In this document: piece after piece, positions 23,608 through 35,100 of the stretch
Position numbering within the stretch: position 1 is the first letter of the stretch
Layout: each line of letters starts with the position of its first letter
From: Carposina sasakii
Taxonomy: Eukaryota > Arthropoda > Insecta > Lepidoptera > Carposinidae
Assembly: GCA_014607495.2 (NCBI GenBank)
Contig: CP053172.1
Location: 5,532,888 to 5,596,887 of the forward strand
Length of the DNA: 64,000 nt
Direction: 5' to 3'
The notes under the pieces: generated by a model
Database searches by the model: none
The model's input: only the letters and a program-made list of their open reading frames with translations
What the model was told of the DNA's origin: nothing
Program-made: the position numbers and the translations under genes

Positions 23608-24074
23608 GGACACCGTGTTGGTTATGGCCTGTTCAATCGTATTTCCTTACCTGGTGGTTTGTTAGACTCCCGCGGCGCCCTGCCGTCCCTTGTGTAGTAT
23701 CCAGCTATGTGTAGGGACAAAGGTGTAGTAATAAATATATATATAGATATCTTATGTGTATAGTCACCCCACGGTAAACTCCTTCTCGATCTCCGTTTGA
23801 TCACCTCACTGCAATTCCGAGTGCACTTCAGTCAATCCAAGATAGAATACCACGTTCGATATCACGCCGTAAAGGTCCAGTAAGAGAGCTCCGAACTCAA
23901 TCCAACTATTGGCTAGCAAAAACCGACACTTGCTCCGCGATCGCCACCACGTGTATTTTCGCAGGCTATTCCGACGTGCGTTCTGCGCAACGTTTCTTAA
24001 GCGACTGGCCGGGGTTTTCACACGATGCCCGCATGCCCCTCGCGCCCCTGGACCGCCCCGCGGCGGCCAGAACA
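23602..24074 (-). mobile_element. BEL-A LTR (copy 3)
   Basis: The same 473-bp LTR as 17990-18462 with a few substitutions, at exactly the same point in the zinc-finger exon. Confidence 0.75.
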
Positions 24075-24111
24075 ACCCCCCGTCCCCCAAAACCGGGACT
24101 CGGTTTTGGAG

Positions 24112-24863
24112 TTAATCCACTAGCAGTCGAGATAGAGTCGCGACTGCCCTCCGTAATACTGAGTTTCCCAGTGAAACTTCAGCGAACCGTGGGACCCCGT
24201 CAGAGCCAGGGTAGAGTTTGACAATACGTCCTTTGCGCCACAGCAAAGGAGGCAAGTTGGCGTCCTTAATTAAGACCAGATTCCCCGCCCGTGGAGGGAC
24301 TGATTTATCCGTCCATTTAACCCGTTGTTGCAGAATATGCAAATATTCTAAAGTAAACCATTTATTAAAGTGTTGAGTAATCTGCTGCAACATCTCAAAC
24401 CGTGTGAGTCGATGAAGGCGTACCTCATCGTAAGAGTACTCAGGGAGAGCCGCCAGAGGCTGTCCTATCAAGAAATGACCCGGTGTCAAGGCTTCTAAGT
24501 CGTTAGGATCCGAAGAGAGCGGACACAAAGGGCGTGAATTAAGAGTAGCCTCTACTCTACAAAATACCGTAGTAAGCTCTTCATAGGTTAAGATCGTGTC
24601 GCCGATGACACGCCTTAAATGCGTCTTAGCACATGTCACTGCTGCCTCAAAGATGCCTCCCCAGTGAGGACACGCAGGAGGACTAAATTTCCAAGTTATG
24701 CCCCGAATGGCTAGAGCGTGGCTAATATTCGAATTAGCGCTCGTGAGAAACTTGTGTACTTCCGTTAAGTACCTATCCGCGCCTTGAAAATTTGTGCCGT
24801 TATCCGAACGTATTAAACTAGGCAAACCGCGCCGTGACACAAATAGCCTAGGAAACGTAGTCT
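24112..24863 (-). pseudogene. BEL-A pol 3' fragment (copy 3)
   Basis: Integrase C-terminal half as in 18500-19244, with SDNGTNF and GGIFEAAVT. It ends where the Harbinger-like element begins (about 24864). Confidence 0.78.
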
Positions 24864-25376
24864 GTGCCTTGAGTGTGAGTTTTTCTAACTCTACTACAGC
24901 GTCTACGTTTGGTAAAAATTGTATGAAAACTCAAAAAGCGCCCCTAGCGGACGAATTGTAAAACTTAGCATGCGAGTGTGAGTTTGACGTCATTACGCCG
25001 TTAACTCAACGCAACTTTTTTAGTCGAGTAATTACGGTGTTTTCTGTCTTGTTGCGAGTGTAAGCACCTAATTTGACAGTTGGATAGGTAAACTACGGTT
25101 GACGTGATAGTTACGTCTCTCACTTCTAAATTGAGTAGTGACATTGAGTGAATACGTTCCGTGCGCGTCACTGATTGGCTTAGAGAGTAAGTATATTCTT
25201 TGGATTGGCTAGAAAAGTTTGCGCTTGACGCCAAAGTACCTACTTAAAACTATTACACGCCATTTTGCTGCTGCTGCAAAAATAAAAAGTTGACTGGTTT
25301 TGTGAATTTTAAAATGTCTAAACGACTGTTTCTTGCTTGGAGGATGCTTTACCTATCTCAAGCCTAACAAGAAAGC

Positions 25377-25505
25377 GATAATTTAAGGAAATTGCGGCTA
25401 AAACAAAGAGCTTTATGTCGTCCACTGGATCTTCCGGACCAAGAGTTCGAAAAAAATAGATATCCAATATCAAAGGACGTATTTATTCTCTTATGTCGAG
25501 ATCTA
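25377..25505 (+). pseudogene. Harbinger transposase N-terminal remnant
   Basis: One frame reads LCRPLDLPDQEFEKNRYPIS and then KDVFILLCRDL, the conserved N-terminal pattern of PIF/Harbinger transposases (proline-rich LP-x-x-x-F, then Y-R/P-I/L-S-K-x-F-x-x-L). Stops and frame breaks occur on both sides. The segment is deleted and replaced in element 2. Confidence 0.6.
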
Positions 25506-25935
25506 TGACAATAAGTAAGAAGCTAGAGATAAGGTATGATGTGATTATTAAGTACTTACCTATCAGCCTGGAGGAAGTGCCACTACAGATTTAATCAGAG
25601 GTAGAGCTGTAAAAGACCAATTAGTAAGGAGGATTATATTGTACAAAAATTAAATTATATGATATTTGTGAAATTTTTATTCCTTAAATTAAATACAGTT
25701 TTACATAAAAAGTAAGGATAAGAATTAATTATAAGTTCTACCCGTATTTATAAACAACTAAAGATAGTAGGTAATTAAATGTATGAAGTGTAAGGTGAGG
25801 AATTTTTTCCATTTATTTATTAATAATTTTATAAACACTTTATTGACAATTGGAAGTTCTTGCCCTTACATAAACATCGTCCACTATCCATCAGTTCTAC
25901 GACAGATGTGGCCTGCCCACTGCCACTTCAGTCTG

Positions 25936-26945
25936 CTACATTTTGAGACTATGTCTCACTTTGGCCTTCTGCTGGATAATCTCGTTTCGGACTTTGTCCA
26001 TTAGCGAGATTCCGAGCCCTGAGGGTAGCACTGGGTGGTGCGTCTGTGATGTGGTTTTCTCCTGTGAAATCATTAAATATATTAATATAATAAATAACCT
26101 ATAGTTCAGGCATAATTTATTGAAATAGTGATATCGGCTGTCCCAAAATAAAACACTGAATATGCCATTTTTGTGAAAATACTGTTTATCCCAATTTTGG
26201 ATGTTCTGTGTTAATATCTTCCGTTTATGGCGTATTCTGTGTTTTTGGACCTTGGTATCTTTGCCATTTTAACCATTTTCAAAAAACGGATTTTTGATTT
26301 AGGTACGGTTGCACACAGAACATCCAAAATTGGGATAAACAGTATTTTCACAAAAATGGCATATTCAGTGTTTTATTTTGGGACAGCCGATATGCAGAAA
26401 ATACTAAGTAGGTGGGTACTTTGCTAGATCCACTGAAACCCATAAAACAAAGGGAAAAAGAGGGCTTGGGGTGTCACAAAAGAGGCGCTAAGGAAAAGGG
26501 GATTAATTGTTTGATACATTTTGCACAGAAAATATGGAAGATGTAAAGTACCTATGTATTATGCAAAATACCTGTGTTAAGCCAGCCTCAATTACACCTA
26601 CTAAGCCAGTTGCTGCCTGTACATAACCCTTTCCTCCATGTCAGTAAGCCGAGCCAAATTAGCAGGATCACCACCATTACCACTTGCTGTTTTATGTAAG
26701 CGAGCAGCTTTTCTTTTTGTGTTGTTTTTTAGATTACTCCACACCTTTCCACAAACAAAATAAAGTATTATAATAGGGATAGCGAACTTTTTCCATAATT
26801 AACAAGAAATAAACCTTTATTGACTTTATTTACCACTTACCTTTTTCCATCTTTCTACAACTTTTGTGCCTCCTGTGCCATGAGCCTCCCATTTATTCAG
26901 AGCCTGGACTCTTCCTCTTGCATTGCATGAGGGTTTGGAGAGGTT
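25936..26945 (-). pseudogene. Harbinger Myb/SANT-like DNA-binding gene (element 1)
   Basis: Minus strand. Exon A (about 26841-26945) reads RVQALNKWEAHGTGG then KVVERWKK and ends at a GTAAGT donor (26840). Exon B (from 26754 leftward) continues in phase 0 with VWSNLKNNTKRKAARLHKTA, a typical Harbinger ORF2 Myb-like helix region, to an LTDMEERV segment. A likely last exon (26061-25936) follows a TTTCACAG acceptor, contains MDKVRNEIIQQKAK and ends in TAG. Exon B meets a stop before a clear donor, and the 257-bp mariner MITE lies in the last intron. ORF2 helps transposase bind element ends. Confidence 0.55.
26134..26390. mobile_element. Mariner-type MITE (257 bp), nearly all inverted repeat
   Basis: Ends TCGGCTGTCCCAAAAT with long inverted arms (about 90-100 bp) around a short loop. 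It is flanked by a TA duplication (26132-26133 and 26391-26392). Harbinger element 2 keeps the empty site GTGATATGCAG at about 29816, which confirms the ends. Confidence 0.8.
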
Positions 26946-27316
26946 TCTTTATTTAGTTTTAAATATAGGTAAGTACTCCCATTAATTTAGGTTCCTACGT
27001 ACTCCTCCATAAAAGTCACCATCATTTCAAATTGAGTGTAGCTCGTTCTTTTCATGATAACGTATCTATATAGTTTCGACTTGAACAAAAAACACTAAGG
27101 TTATGTATGTAACAAAAGTTTTGATTTTTTAAGTTAGGTAGGTTTTTTTTAAACATGTTTTTAGTATTTTCCAAAGAAATCTATGTCCATACAGCCATCG
27201 AAAACCGTGACTAAACGAGAACGTGTAAGTAAACATAAGTCGGCACTCACACTCGCACACTTACTCTTTACTAACAGTTTGTCGTTAACTCGTCTAACGT
27301 TGTAGTAAAGTTGAAG

Positions 27317-27381
27317 CAGTTTACGAATGTAACTCACACTCGAGGTACTGTACCTCGAGTGTGAGTTAGATTCGTAAACTG
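27317..27381. repeat. Palindrome at the junction of the two Harbinger-like elements
   Basis: Two 32-nt arms around a single T at 27349, with one mismatch, made of terminal-repeat sequence (CTCGAGGTAC/GTACCTCGAG at the centre). It can be read as the right end of element 1 facing an extra inverted end fragment before element 2. Confidence 0.75.
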
Positions 27382-28156
27382 TGCCTTGAGTGTGAGTTTT
27401 TCTAACTTTACTACAGCGTCTACGTTTGGTAAAAATTATATGAAAACTCAAAAAGCGCCCCTAGCGGACGAATTGTAAAACTTAGCATGCGAGTGTGAGT
27501 TTGACGTCATTACGCCGTTAACTAAACGCAACTTTTTTAGTCGAGTATTACGGCGTTTTCTGTCTTCTTGCGAGTGTAAGCACCTAATTTGACAGTTGGA
27601 TAGGTAAACTACGGTTGACGTGATAGTTACGTCTCTCACTTCTAAATTGAGTAGTGACATTGAGTGAATACGTTCCGTGCGCGTCACTGATTGGCTTAGA
27701 GAGTAAATATATTCTTTGGATTGGCTAGAAAAGTTTGCGCTTGACGCCAAAGTACCTACTTAAAACTATTACACGCCATTTTGCTGTAGGCATGGGCTAA
27801 TCATATCCGGGAAAGGATTGAACATGTAGCAAATCACTCCGACTATGGATATATATCCTTTTAACATATCCAACTCCGCGTGCATGTCCGGGAACGAAGA
27901 GATTAAGTGGAGCGAGATATGACTGGGATTGGTTTGGTTAGGTTGTTGTAGGTGTCTTTTTAACAGATCCAACTCCGCGTACATATCCGGGAATGAATCA
28001 TAGAGAGCCTGGAGGAAGTGCCACTACAGATTTAATCAGAGGTAGAGCTGTAAAAGACCAATTAGTAAGGAGGATTATATAAGTATATATGTATAGGGGT
28101 GATTATAAAAAAAAATGTTTACACTTTGTTATATTGTACAAAAATTAAATTATATG

Positions 28157-28380
28157 TGATATAGCAGCCGCCCACGACTTCGTCCGCGTGAGGGGGCGTT
28201 GTACCCGTGCGAAGCCGGGCAGGTTGTTGTATAGACTGTAGCCTTCCTTGGTAAATGGGCTATCTAACACTGAAAGAATTTTTCAAATCAGACCAGTAGT
28301 TCCTGAGATTAGCGCGTTCAAACAAACAAACAAACAAACTCTTCAGCTTTATAATATTATTAAATATATATATAGTATAG
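28157..28380 (-). mobile_element. Short retroposon/Helitron-type remnant
   Basis: Reverse complement begins CTATACTATATA, has AATATTATAAAGCTGAAGAG, a (TTTG)n run and ends in CGCGGACGAAGTCGTGGGCG. It is related to the Helitron ends at 37085-37595 but without a clean CTAG. It is absent from the same place in element 1. Confidence 0.5.
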
Positions 28381-28534
28381 ATTTGTGAAATTTTTATTCC
28401 TTAAATTAAATACAGTTTTACATGAAAAGTAAGGATAAGAATTAATTATAAGTTCTACCCGTATTTATAAACAACTAAAGATAGTAGGTAATTAAATTAT
28501 ATGAAGTGTAAGGTGAGGAATTTTTTCCATTTCT

Positions 28535-29509
28535 TCTACACTAATATTATAAAGAGGAAAACTTTGTTTGTTTGGTTGTAATGAATAGGCTCAAAAACTA
28601 CTGGACCGATTTTAAAAATTCTTTCACCGTTAGAATCCTTATAGGACCTGGATGAACATAGGCTATAAGAATTTCCCGATATTCCCACGGGAAGGCGACA
28701 AACGGGAATTCTATATTTTTTACGAAAACCACTATACATATGAAGCTGAAATCGGGCATATATGTTCATTGGGGAGAGCAAGGGAGGACTAAAAACGGAT
28801 TTCCCGAAATTCCCACGGGAAGGGGACAAACGGGAATTCATAATTTTTACGAAAACCGCTATACATATTAAGCTGAAATTGGGCATAGATGTTCATTAGG
28901 GACTGCAAGTAAGCACTAAGGACGAATTTCCCGAAATTCCCACGGGAAGGGGGCCAACGGGAATTAATTATTTTTTATGAAAACGGTTACACATATGAAT
29001 CTTAAGTTGGGCATATTTGTTTATTTGGGACCCCGAGGAAGCACTAGGAACGGATTTCTCGAAACTCCCACGGGAAGGGGACAAACGGGAATTCATTTTT
29101 TTACGACAAGCGCGATACATATGAATTCGAAATTAGACCTGTACGTTCATTAGGGACTGCGAGGGAGCGCTAAGAACGAATTTCCCGAAATTCCCACAGG
29201 AAGGGGACTAACGGGAATTCAATTTTTTTACAAAAACCGCTGTACATGTGAAGCTAAAATCGGAGACTGCGGGGAAGCACTAAGAATTGATTTCCCGAAA
29301 TTCCCACGGGAAGGGACTGTCTGTGCGTTTGTGCACGCTAATCTCAGGAACGGCTTAACCGATTTCGGTGCAGTTTTCAGGAATATATTGTGACAGGTCC
29401 CACTTAACATATAGGCTACTTTTTATCCCGGGAAAATGTTTTTATCCCGGATAATTTCGACATTTTTTTTTCTGTAGTCCACGCGGACGGAGTCGCGGGC
29501 GTCCACTAG
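28535..29509 (+). mobile_element. Non-autonomous Helitron (975 bp) with internal tandem repeats
   Basis: Starts TCTACACTAATATTATAAAG and ends in a GC hairpin (CGCGGACGGAGTCGCGGGCG) followed by CCACTAG. The empty site is preserved in Harbinger element 1 near 25812, and no target duplication is present, as expected for rolling-circle insertion. The middle has six diverged copies of a unit of about 126 bp starting TTTCCCGAAATTCCCAC. A near-identical copy is at 60829-61803. Confidence 0.75.
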
Positions 29510-30878
29510 TTATTAATAATTTTATAAACACTATTGACAATTGGAAGTTCTTGCCCTTACATAAACATCCACTATCCATCAGTTCTACGACAGATGTGGC
29601 CTGCCCACTGCCACTTCAGTCTGCTACATTTTGAGACTATGTCTCACTTTGGTCTTCTGCTGGATAATCTCGTTTCGGACTTTGTCCATTAGCGAGATTC
29701 CGAGCCCTGAGGGTAGCACTGGGTGGTGCATCTGTCATGTGGTTTTCTCCTGTGAAATCATTAAATATATTAATATAATAAATAAACTTTAGTTCAGGCA
29801 TAATTTATTGAAATAGTGATATGCAGAAAATACTAAGTAGGTAGGTACTTTGCTAGATCCACTGAAACCCATAAAACAAAGGGAAAAAGTGGGCTTGGGG
29901 TGTCACAAAAGAGGCGCTAAGGAAAAGGGGATTAATTGTTTGATACATTTTGCACAGAAAATATGGAAGATGTAAAGTACCTATGTATTATGCAAAATAC
30001 CTGTGTTAAGCCAGCCTCAATTACACCTACTAAGCCAGTTGCTGCCTGTACATAACCCTTTCCTCCATGTCAGTAAGCCGAGCCAAATTAGCAGGATCAC
30101 CACCAGTACCACTTAGTGTTTTATGTAAGCGAGCAGCTTTTCTTTTTGTGTTGTTTTTTAGATCACTCCACACCTTTCCACAAACAAAATAAAGTATTAT
30201 AATAGGGATAGCGAACTTTTTCCATAATTAACAAGAAATAAACCTTTATTGAGTTACCACTTACGTTTTTCCATCTTTCTACAACTTTTGTGCCTTCTGT
30301 GCCATGAGCTCCTCCCATTTATTCAGAGCCTGGACTCTTCCTCTTGCATTGCATGAGGGTTTGGACAGGTTTCTTTATTTAGTTTTAAATATAGGTAAGT
30401 ACTCCCATTAATTTAGGTTCCTACGTACTCCTCCATAAAAGTCACCATCATTTCAAATTGAGTGTAGCTCGTTCTTTTCATGATAACGTATCTATATAGT
30501 TTCGACTTGAACAAAAAACACTAAGGTATGTATGTAACAAAAGCTTTGATTTTTTGAGTTAGGTAGTTTTTTTTTAAACATGTTTTTAGTTATTTTCCAA
30601 AGAAAACTATGTCCATACAGCCATCGAAAACCGTGACTAAACGAGAACGTGTAAGTAAACATAAGTCGGCACTCACACTCGCACACTTACTCTTTACTAG
30701 CAGTTTGTCGTTAACTCGTCTAACGTTGTAGTAAAGTTGAAGCAGAGGTGTGTGTAACTCACACTGAACGAGTGACGGTATTAGGTTTTGGATGGTTAGG
30801 AGGGGATGCTGAAGGAGCAGGTAAGTGTGCCGGAGATGGCTGACGACTTATCTCGCGCGCTGGCTGAGGGCTCGGGGC

Positions 30879-31383
30879 CAGTGTTGGCAACCTAGAATGA
30901 TGCGCTGATCGTACCAGGGGCGTAAAATTATCGTACCTGACGACAAAATTATCGTATACTTTTGAATGACATAAAAAAACGTTAATTATTAATAAAATAG
31001 ATATTATTACGAACTTATATTGTGCTCAGCCGCTCGTCATGTCCTTTTTCGAATTTTATGATTTTCACATGGGTATATTGCGTAGAAAATGGCGCGAAAA
31101 TTTGTGTGTTTCAAAAGTTTTACAAAAATAAAATGGCTCCAAAGTTGATCAGTCGATTATTAAATTTATTCATGAACACATAAATTGACAAAATATGTAA
31201 TATTCAACGAGATATATATTTATATATTTCTTATCTATATATGAGTGAACGAAACTATCGAAATCCATTACAATTCGATAATTATCGTACATTTGTGTAC
31301 GATAATGAATTGCAATCGTACATCGTACGCTGGTATCAAATTATCGTGCATGTACGATAATTATCGTACGGTTGCCAACGCTG
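30879..31383. mobile_element. hAT-type MITE (505 bp) in Gypsy-B
   Basis: Inverted ends CAGTGTTGGCAACC and CAGCGTTGGCAACC, with a perfect 8-bp target duplication CTCGGGGC (30871-30878 and 31384-31391). The interior is AT-rich with repeated ATTATCGTAC motifs and no ORF. Confidence 0.85.
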
Positions 31384-31391
31384 CTCGGGGC

Positions 31392-33377
31392 CGGGCTCGG
31401 GCGCGCGGCGGGCGCGGGCGGTGTCGGCGCGGGGGCGGCAGCTGGAACAGACGAAGGTAAGTCAGGGTCTGGCGCGATGTAGGCTGGCTTAGTCCGGTCG
31501 ATGCTCACTTCCACTTTGCAACCTGAAACGTCTAATGTGAGAGTTTTGTCAGACCGACCTACCACTTGATGCGGACCGGTGTACGGTGGTTGGAGAGCGC
31601 GACGAACGAAATCGCTACGGAGGAAAACGTGCGAGGCGGCGGCGAGATCTTTGAAAACGAAAATTTTCGGAGAAGAATGTCGCGATGCAGGAGTAGGGCG
31701 CATGTTGGCCATCAAGCTCTGCAGCCGTGCTACGAAATCCTCGCTGACTTGCTGCGGGAAGTCGCCGGGTACCAGGAACTCGCCCGGTAATCGCAGCGGC
31801 TCGCCGTATAACAGATCTGCCACGGAGCACTTGAGATCCTCCTTAAATGCCGATCTTATGCCGAGCAGTACCAAGGGTAGCGCTCTGTGCCAAGTGTCTC
31901 AGTGGCACATGAGTGCAGCCTTCAGATGGCGGTGGAATCGCTCCACCATGCCATTGGCTTGCGGATGGTAGCTTGTTGTGCGTACTCGTTTGGTAGAGCC
32001 TAGGTCTAGGAGTCGGTTGAAGAGTGCCGATTCAAATTGGCGGCCCTGGTCAGTGGTGACGATAGCGGGCACGCCAAATCTAGCGATCCAGCCGCGTACA
32101 AAACAGTCGGCTACTTCCTCGGCGGTGATAGACTGCATCGGCCACACCTCGGGCCACCTCGAGAAACGATCCACGGCAGTCAGACAGTAAGTGTAGCCGT
32201 CGGAGGAGGGCATGGGGCCGACGATGTCGAGGTGTACATGCCTGAACCTTCCGGACGGAGTCTTAAAGTCGCCGAGCGGGGCGGTAGTGTGGCGCGTGAC
32301 CTTGCAGCGCTGGCAGGCTTGGCACTGACGCACCCAGGTGCGGCAGTCGCGCGCGACGCCGGGCCACACGAAGCGGTCGGCCACGAGGCGCGCGGAGGCG
32401 CGGGCGCCGGGGTGGCTCAGGCGGTGCAGGCGCTCGAAAGCGGCGGCGCGGCGGTGCTCCGGCGGCAGGTACGGCCGCGGGGCGCCCGTCGACACGTCGC
32501 AGAGTAGCGTGATGTTGGTACCTGGGACGAGTTTAGGTTCTAGTTTTAGTGAACTTTTATTACGTAACACCTTAAGCTCTTCGTCCGCCTGCTGTGCGAG
32601 TGCGAGAGAGGCATAGTCGTCTGTGAGAGAGACTGCCTCGACGCGAGACATTGCGTCTGCGACTACGTTATCACTTCCTTTCACATACTGTATATCCGTA
32701 GTGAATTGGGATATGAAGGTGAGTTGGTTCAGTTGCGGTGGCGGCAATTTCTCTCGGCGCTGAACGAAAGCATAGAGGAGTGGCTTATGGTCGGTATATA
32801 TGGTGGCGTGTTGTGCCTCCAATATATACCTGAAATGCTGTACTGCTGCGTAGACTGCGAATAATTCACGATAGTACGCGGGCCACGTACTCTGACTTGT
32901 CGTAAGCTTTTTACTGAAAAATGCCAGTGGTTGCCAATTTTGTTGAACCCACTGCTGTAGGCAGGCGCCTACGTGTGTTCCCGAAGCGTCCGTGTAGAGA
33001 GCCAGGCGGGCGTCCGGCACGGGGTGTACGAGTTGTACGGCTCGGGTGAGGCTGTCGTGGCATGTGAGAAAAGCGCTCTCTAGTTCTGGCGACCAAGGCA
33101 TAGGTTTGGCACCTTTTAGTTTAGTGGCCGTCAGAAAATCAACGAGAGGGGCCTGTACCTCTGCGGCGTTAGGTAAAAATTGTCGATAATAATTAATGAT
33201 ACCTAGAAACCTCCTTAGACCTTGCGCGGTTTTTGGCAGCGGAAACTCGCGGAGTGCGGCCAACTTCTCCTCGGGTGGACGAATGCCGGTCTTCGTCACC
33301 ATGTAGCCGAGAAATCGGACCTCGCTAGCGCCGAGCACGCATTTGGCTACGTTGACAACGACACCATACTCGCTGAT
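31392..33377 (-). pseudogene. Gypsy-B pol: RT end, RNase H, integrase
   Basis: The frame runs from about 33377 to a single TGA at 31899-31901 and continues in the same frame to the MITE at 31391 (and past it to about 30770). It starts at SEYGVVVNVAKC of the RT thumb, then FLGIINYYRQFLPNAAE, RNase H with YTDASGTHVGACLQQW and TDHKPL, a zinc-binding HHCC region (RLSHPGARA, CQACQRCK), and integrase Asp-Asp-Glu in LDIVGP, TTDQGRQF and NGMVERFHR. The upstream residues to 33440 belong to the inserted LTR. One nonsense codon plus the insertions inactivate it. Confidence 0.85.
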
Positions 33378-34150
33378 TGTGGTATGCGTAAAACGAGACG
33401 CTCTCTCTCTCGCTCTCTCTGTGTGCCGCGGCCATGACACGAAATATACAAAGTTGATTTATCTCCGGTGTTTTAATAAATAACAAGGAAATATAGCATT
33501 GGCGACGAGGATGGGATAAAATTAAAAGTAGCAGTTTCAGAAAAATTAATTTAACATTATTTAAACATTGTATGGCAGTGCGCCTTAACTCCCGTTTCAC
33601 CTCCTGGCGTGAAAAGAAGTGCCGGCCATTTTGTCAAACGCCGCATGGCCGCATTATAACAGAAAGAAAATCAAATGACTGAAGAAGAATTCATTTCATA
33701 TGTCAAACAAGGAAAGAAAACATATATTTACCGCTGTTCCAAAGAAAGTTTAATACAAATATTAACTGAGGAAGGTTTGGTGTGCCCATCAGAGCCAACT
33801 GTCGAAGAATTGCGAAAATTATTAAGTAATTATTATAGCCTCAAGCAATCAGAAAAAACATCATCAGGGTGTGTTCCTACAAGAAAAAAGATGAACAATT
33901 TCGAAATTAAACCATTTGACGGTGAAAACTGGGATGTTTTCGAACAGCAGCTGGAATCGCTGATTCTCTTAAATGACCTGGATGATGAAAAAATGGTACC
34001 ATTATTACTTACTAAACTTACACCAAAAGTATTCGAGACACTACAATTTTTGTGTGACAAATCAAAACCAATAATTTGGATTTTAAAACATTATGTCAGA
34101 AATTAAGGAAAAAGTATACGAATCTTCTGTAATATAATACGCAGATGGTT
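33378..34150 (+). mobile_element. Gypsy-C fragment: LTR plus start of gag
   Basis: A short LTR of 121 bp (33378-33498, TGTGGTATGC to ATATAGCA, with an AATAAA) is followed at once by TTGGCGACGAGGATGGGATA, a leader sequence common after Gypsy LTRs. The gag start is at 33675-34106 (MTEEEFISYVKQG, a SAP-like N-terminus, then FDGENWDVFEQQLESLI). The rest of the element is gone. It lies on the opposite strand inside Gypsy-B, replacing about 40 RT residues. Confidence 0.65.
33675..34106 (+). pseudogene. Gypsy-C gag N-terminus
   Basis: 143 residues from a genuine ATG. The first 60 residues resemble the SAP-like start of some insect Gypsy gags, then a capsid-like stretch (NNFEIKPFDGENWDVF, LLLTKLTPKVFETL). 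The frame ends in unrelated residues where the fragment meets Gypsy-B. Confidence 0.6.
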
Positions 34151-35100
34151 AGAATGCTCCTCTGCAGTTCGTGAGAAAATTAGGATGTCGTCTAACAATC
34201 TCATCTATAAAACGCTGAAACGTTTGACCGGCGTTTCGTAACCCGAACGTCATGTAGGGGAATTCGAAAAGACTGAATGGCGTTGCAATGGCCGTTTTAC
34301 AAACGTCAGCGGAGGCAACCGGGATCTGTTGGTATGCCTTTACTAAATCTAGCGTGCTAAATATAGTAGCGCCCGCTAGGTTATGACCAAAGTCCCCCAC
34401 ATGACGCACGAGGTACCGGTCCGGCACGGTGCGTGCGTTTAACGCTCTATAATCGCCGCAGGGGCGCCATGTGGCGTCCTTTTTCGGCGCGAGATGCAGG
34501 GGAGACGACCAGGGGCTTTTAGACGGACGTGCAGTGCCCGCCTGTACCATGTTGTCAAACTCTCTCTCCGCAGCGCGGAGTTTGTCCGGCGCTAGGCGGC
34601 GCGGTCGAGACACGACAGGCGGTCCATCCGTGGTTTTGATGTAATGCACGGTGCTGTGCTTTACAATCCGGTCGATGGTTGGTGGTCGAGTCACTTCTGG
34701 AAATTCGGAAAGAATTTTTGAGAAAGGTGAGTCTAAATTATTGGTCTTGATTACTGTTATGCTCAGCTGCGAATTGCTGCTAAATGAGGCTGGGACAGAC
34801 AGTCCAGTAAGAACCAATAATTGCAGAGTCTACATCGGCTATGATAAAATTCCACTTAAAATTGCGCCGTAGACCTAGATTATTATTTAAATGTATGCTG
34901 CCATAGATACTAATAGAGTTGCCATTGGCAGCATTGAGCTCGTAACCACTATTTGTGTGGTGACTCTTGAGTAACCACCGGGGGAAACAGCAAATGTCAG
35001 AACCAGTGTCAATCAGATAACTGTGTTTGGTCGACTGGTCGACAATAAAAAGGCGGCGACTAGAGTAAGGGCGGTCGGTGTTCGCCGCTAACGACCGCTG
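34151..35100 (-). pseudogene. Gypsy-B protease and RT N-terminal half
   Basis: The protease segment (about 34815-35100) reads LIDTGSDICCFPRWLLK (retropepsin DTG) and continues to IIADVDSAIIGSYW. The RT segment (34149-34817) shows SRPRRLAPDKL, SPWSSPLHLAPKKD, WRPCGDYRALNARTV, FSTLDLVKAYQQIPV and FEFPYMTFGLRNAGQTFQRF. It stops just before the YxDD box, lost to the Gypsy-C insertion. A frame change separates protease and RT. Confidence 0.8.

Larger units (their letters stand above)
24864..27348. mobile_element. PIF/Harbinger-like element 1
   Basis: Terminal inverted repeats share GCCTTGAGTGTGAGTT at the left and, at the right end (reverse complement), ACCTCGAGTGTGAGTTA, each followed by ACTTTACTACA-type sequence. 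Inside are a transposase N-terminal remnant (plus strand) and a spliced Myb/SANT-like gene (minus strand), the two-gene layout of PIF/Harbinger elements. The catalytic DDE region is absent, so the copy is non-autonomous. A mariner-type miniature element is nested at 26134-26390. Confidence 0.65.
27382..30766. mobile_element. PIF/Harbinger-like element 2, with nested insertions
   Basis: Closely similar to element 1 over both outer parts. Differences: about 220 bp at 27785-28005 replaces the transposase remnant (it holds two copies of a unit with ATCCAACTCCGCGT); an insertion at about 28157-28380; a Helitron at 28535-29509. The Myb-like gene remnant is at about 29580-30380 on the minus strand, but its last exon has a TGA after EKTT and exon A is frameshifted. 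The right terminal repeat is cut off near 30766, where Gypsy-B pol sequence starts. Confidence 0.6.

Noticed and set aside
28667..29310. Regular 126-bp repeats considered as a CRISPR array or satellite
   Set aside because: Units are diverged and lie wholly inside a Helitron with defined ends, with no spacer-repeat alternation.
31245..31460. Plus-strand frame ending in an Arg-rich tail
   Set aside because: Spans the hAT MITE and the antisense of Gypsy-B pol; a chance fusion.
32037..32616. Plus-strand frames of 92-156 codons
   Set aside because: Antisense shadows of Gypsy-B integrase and RNase H, which have clear motifs on the minus strand.
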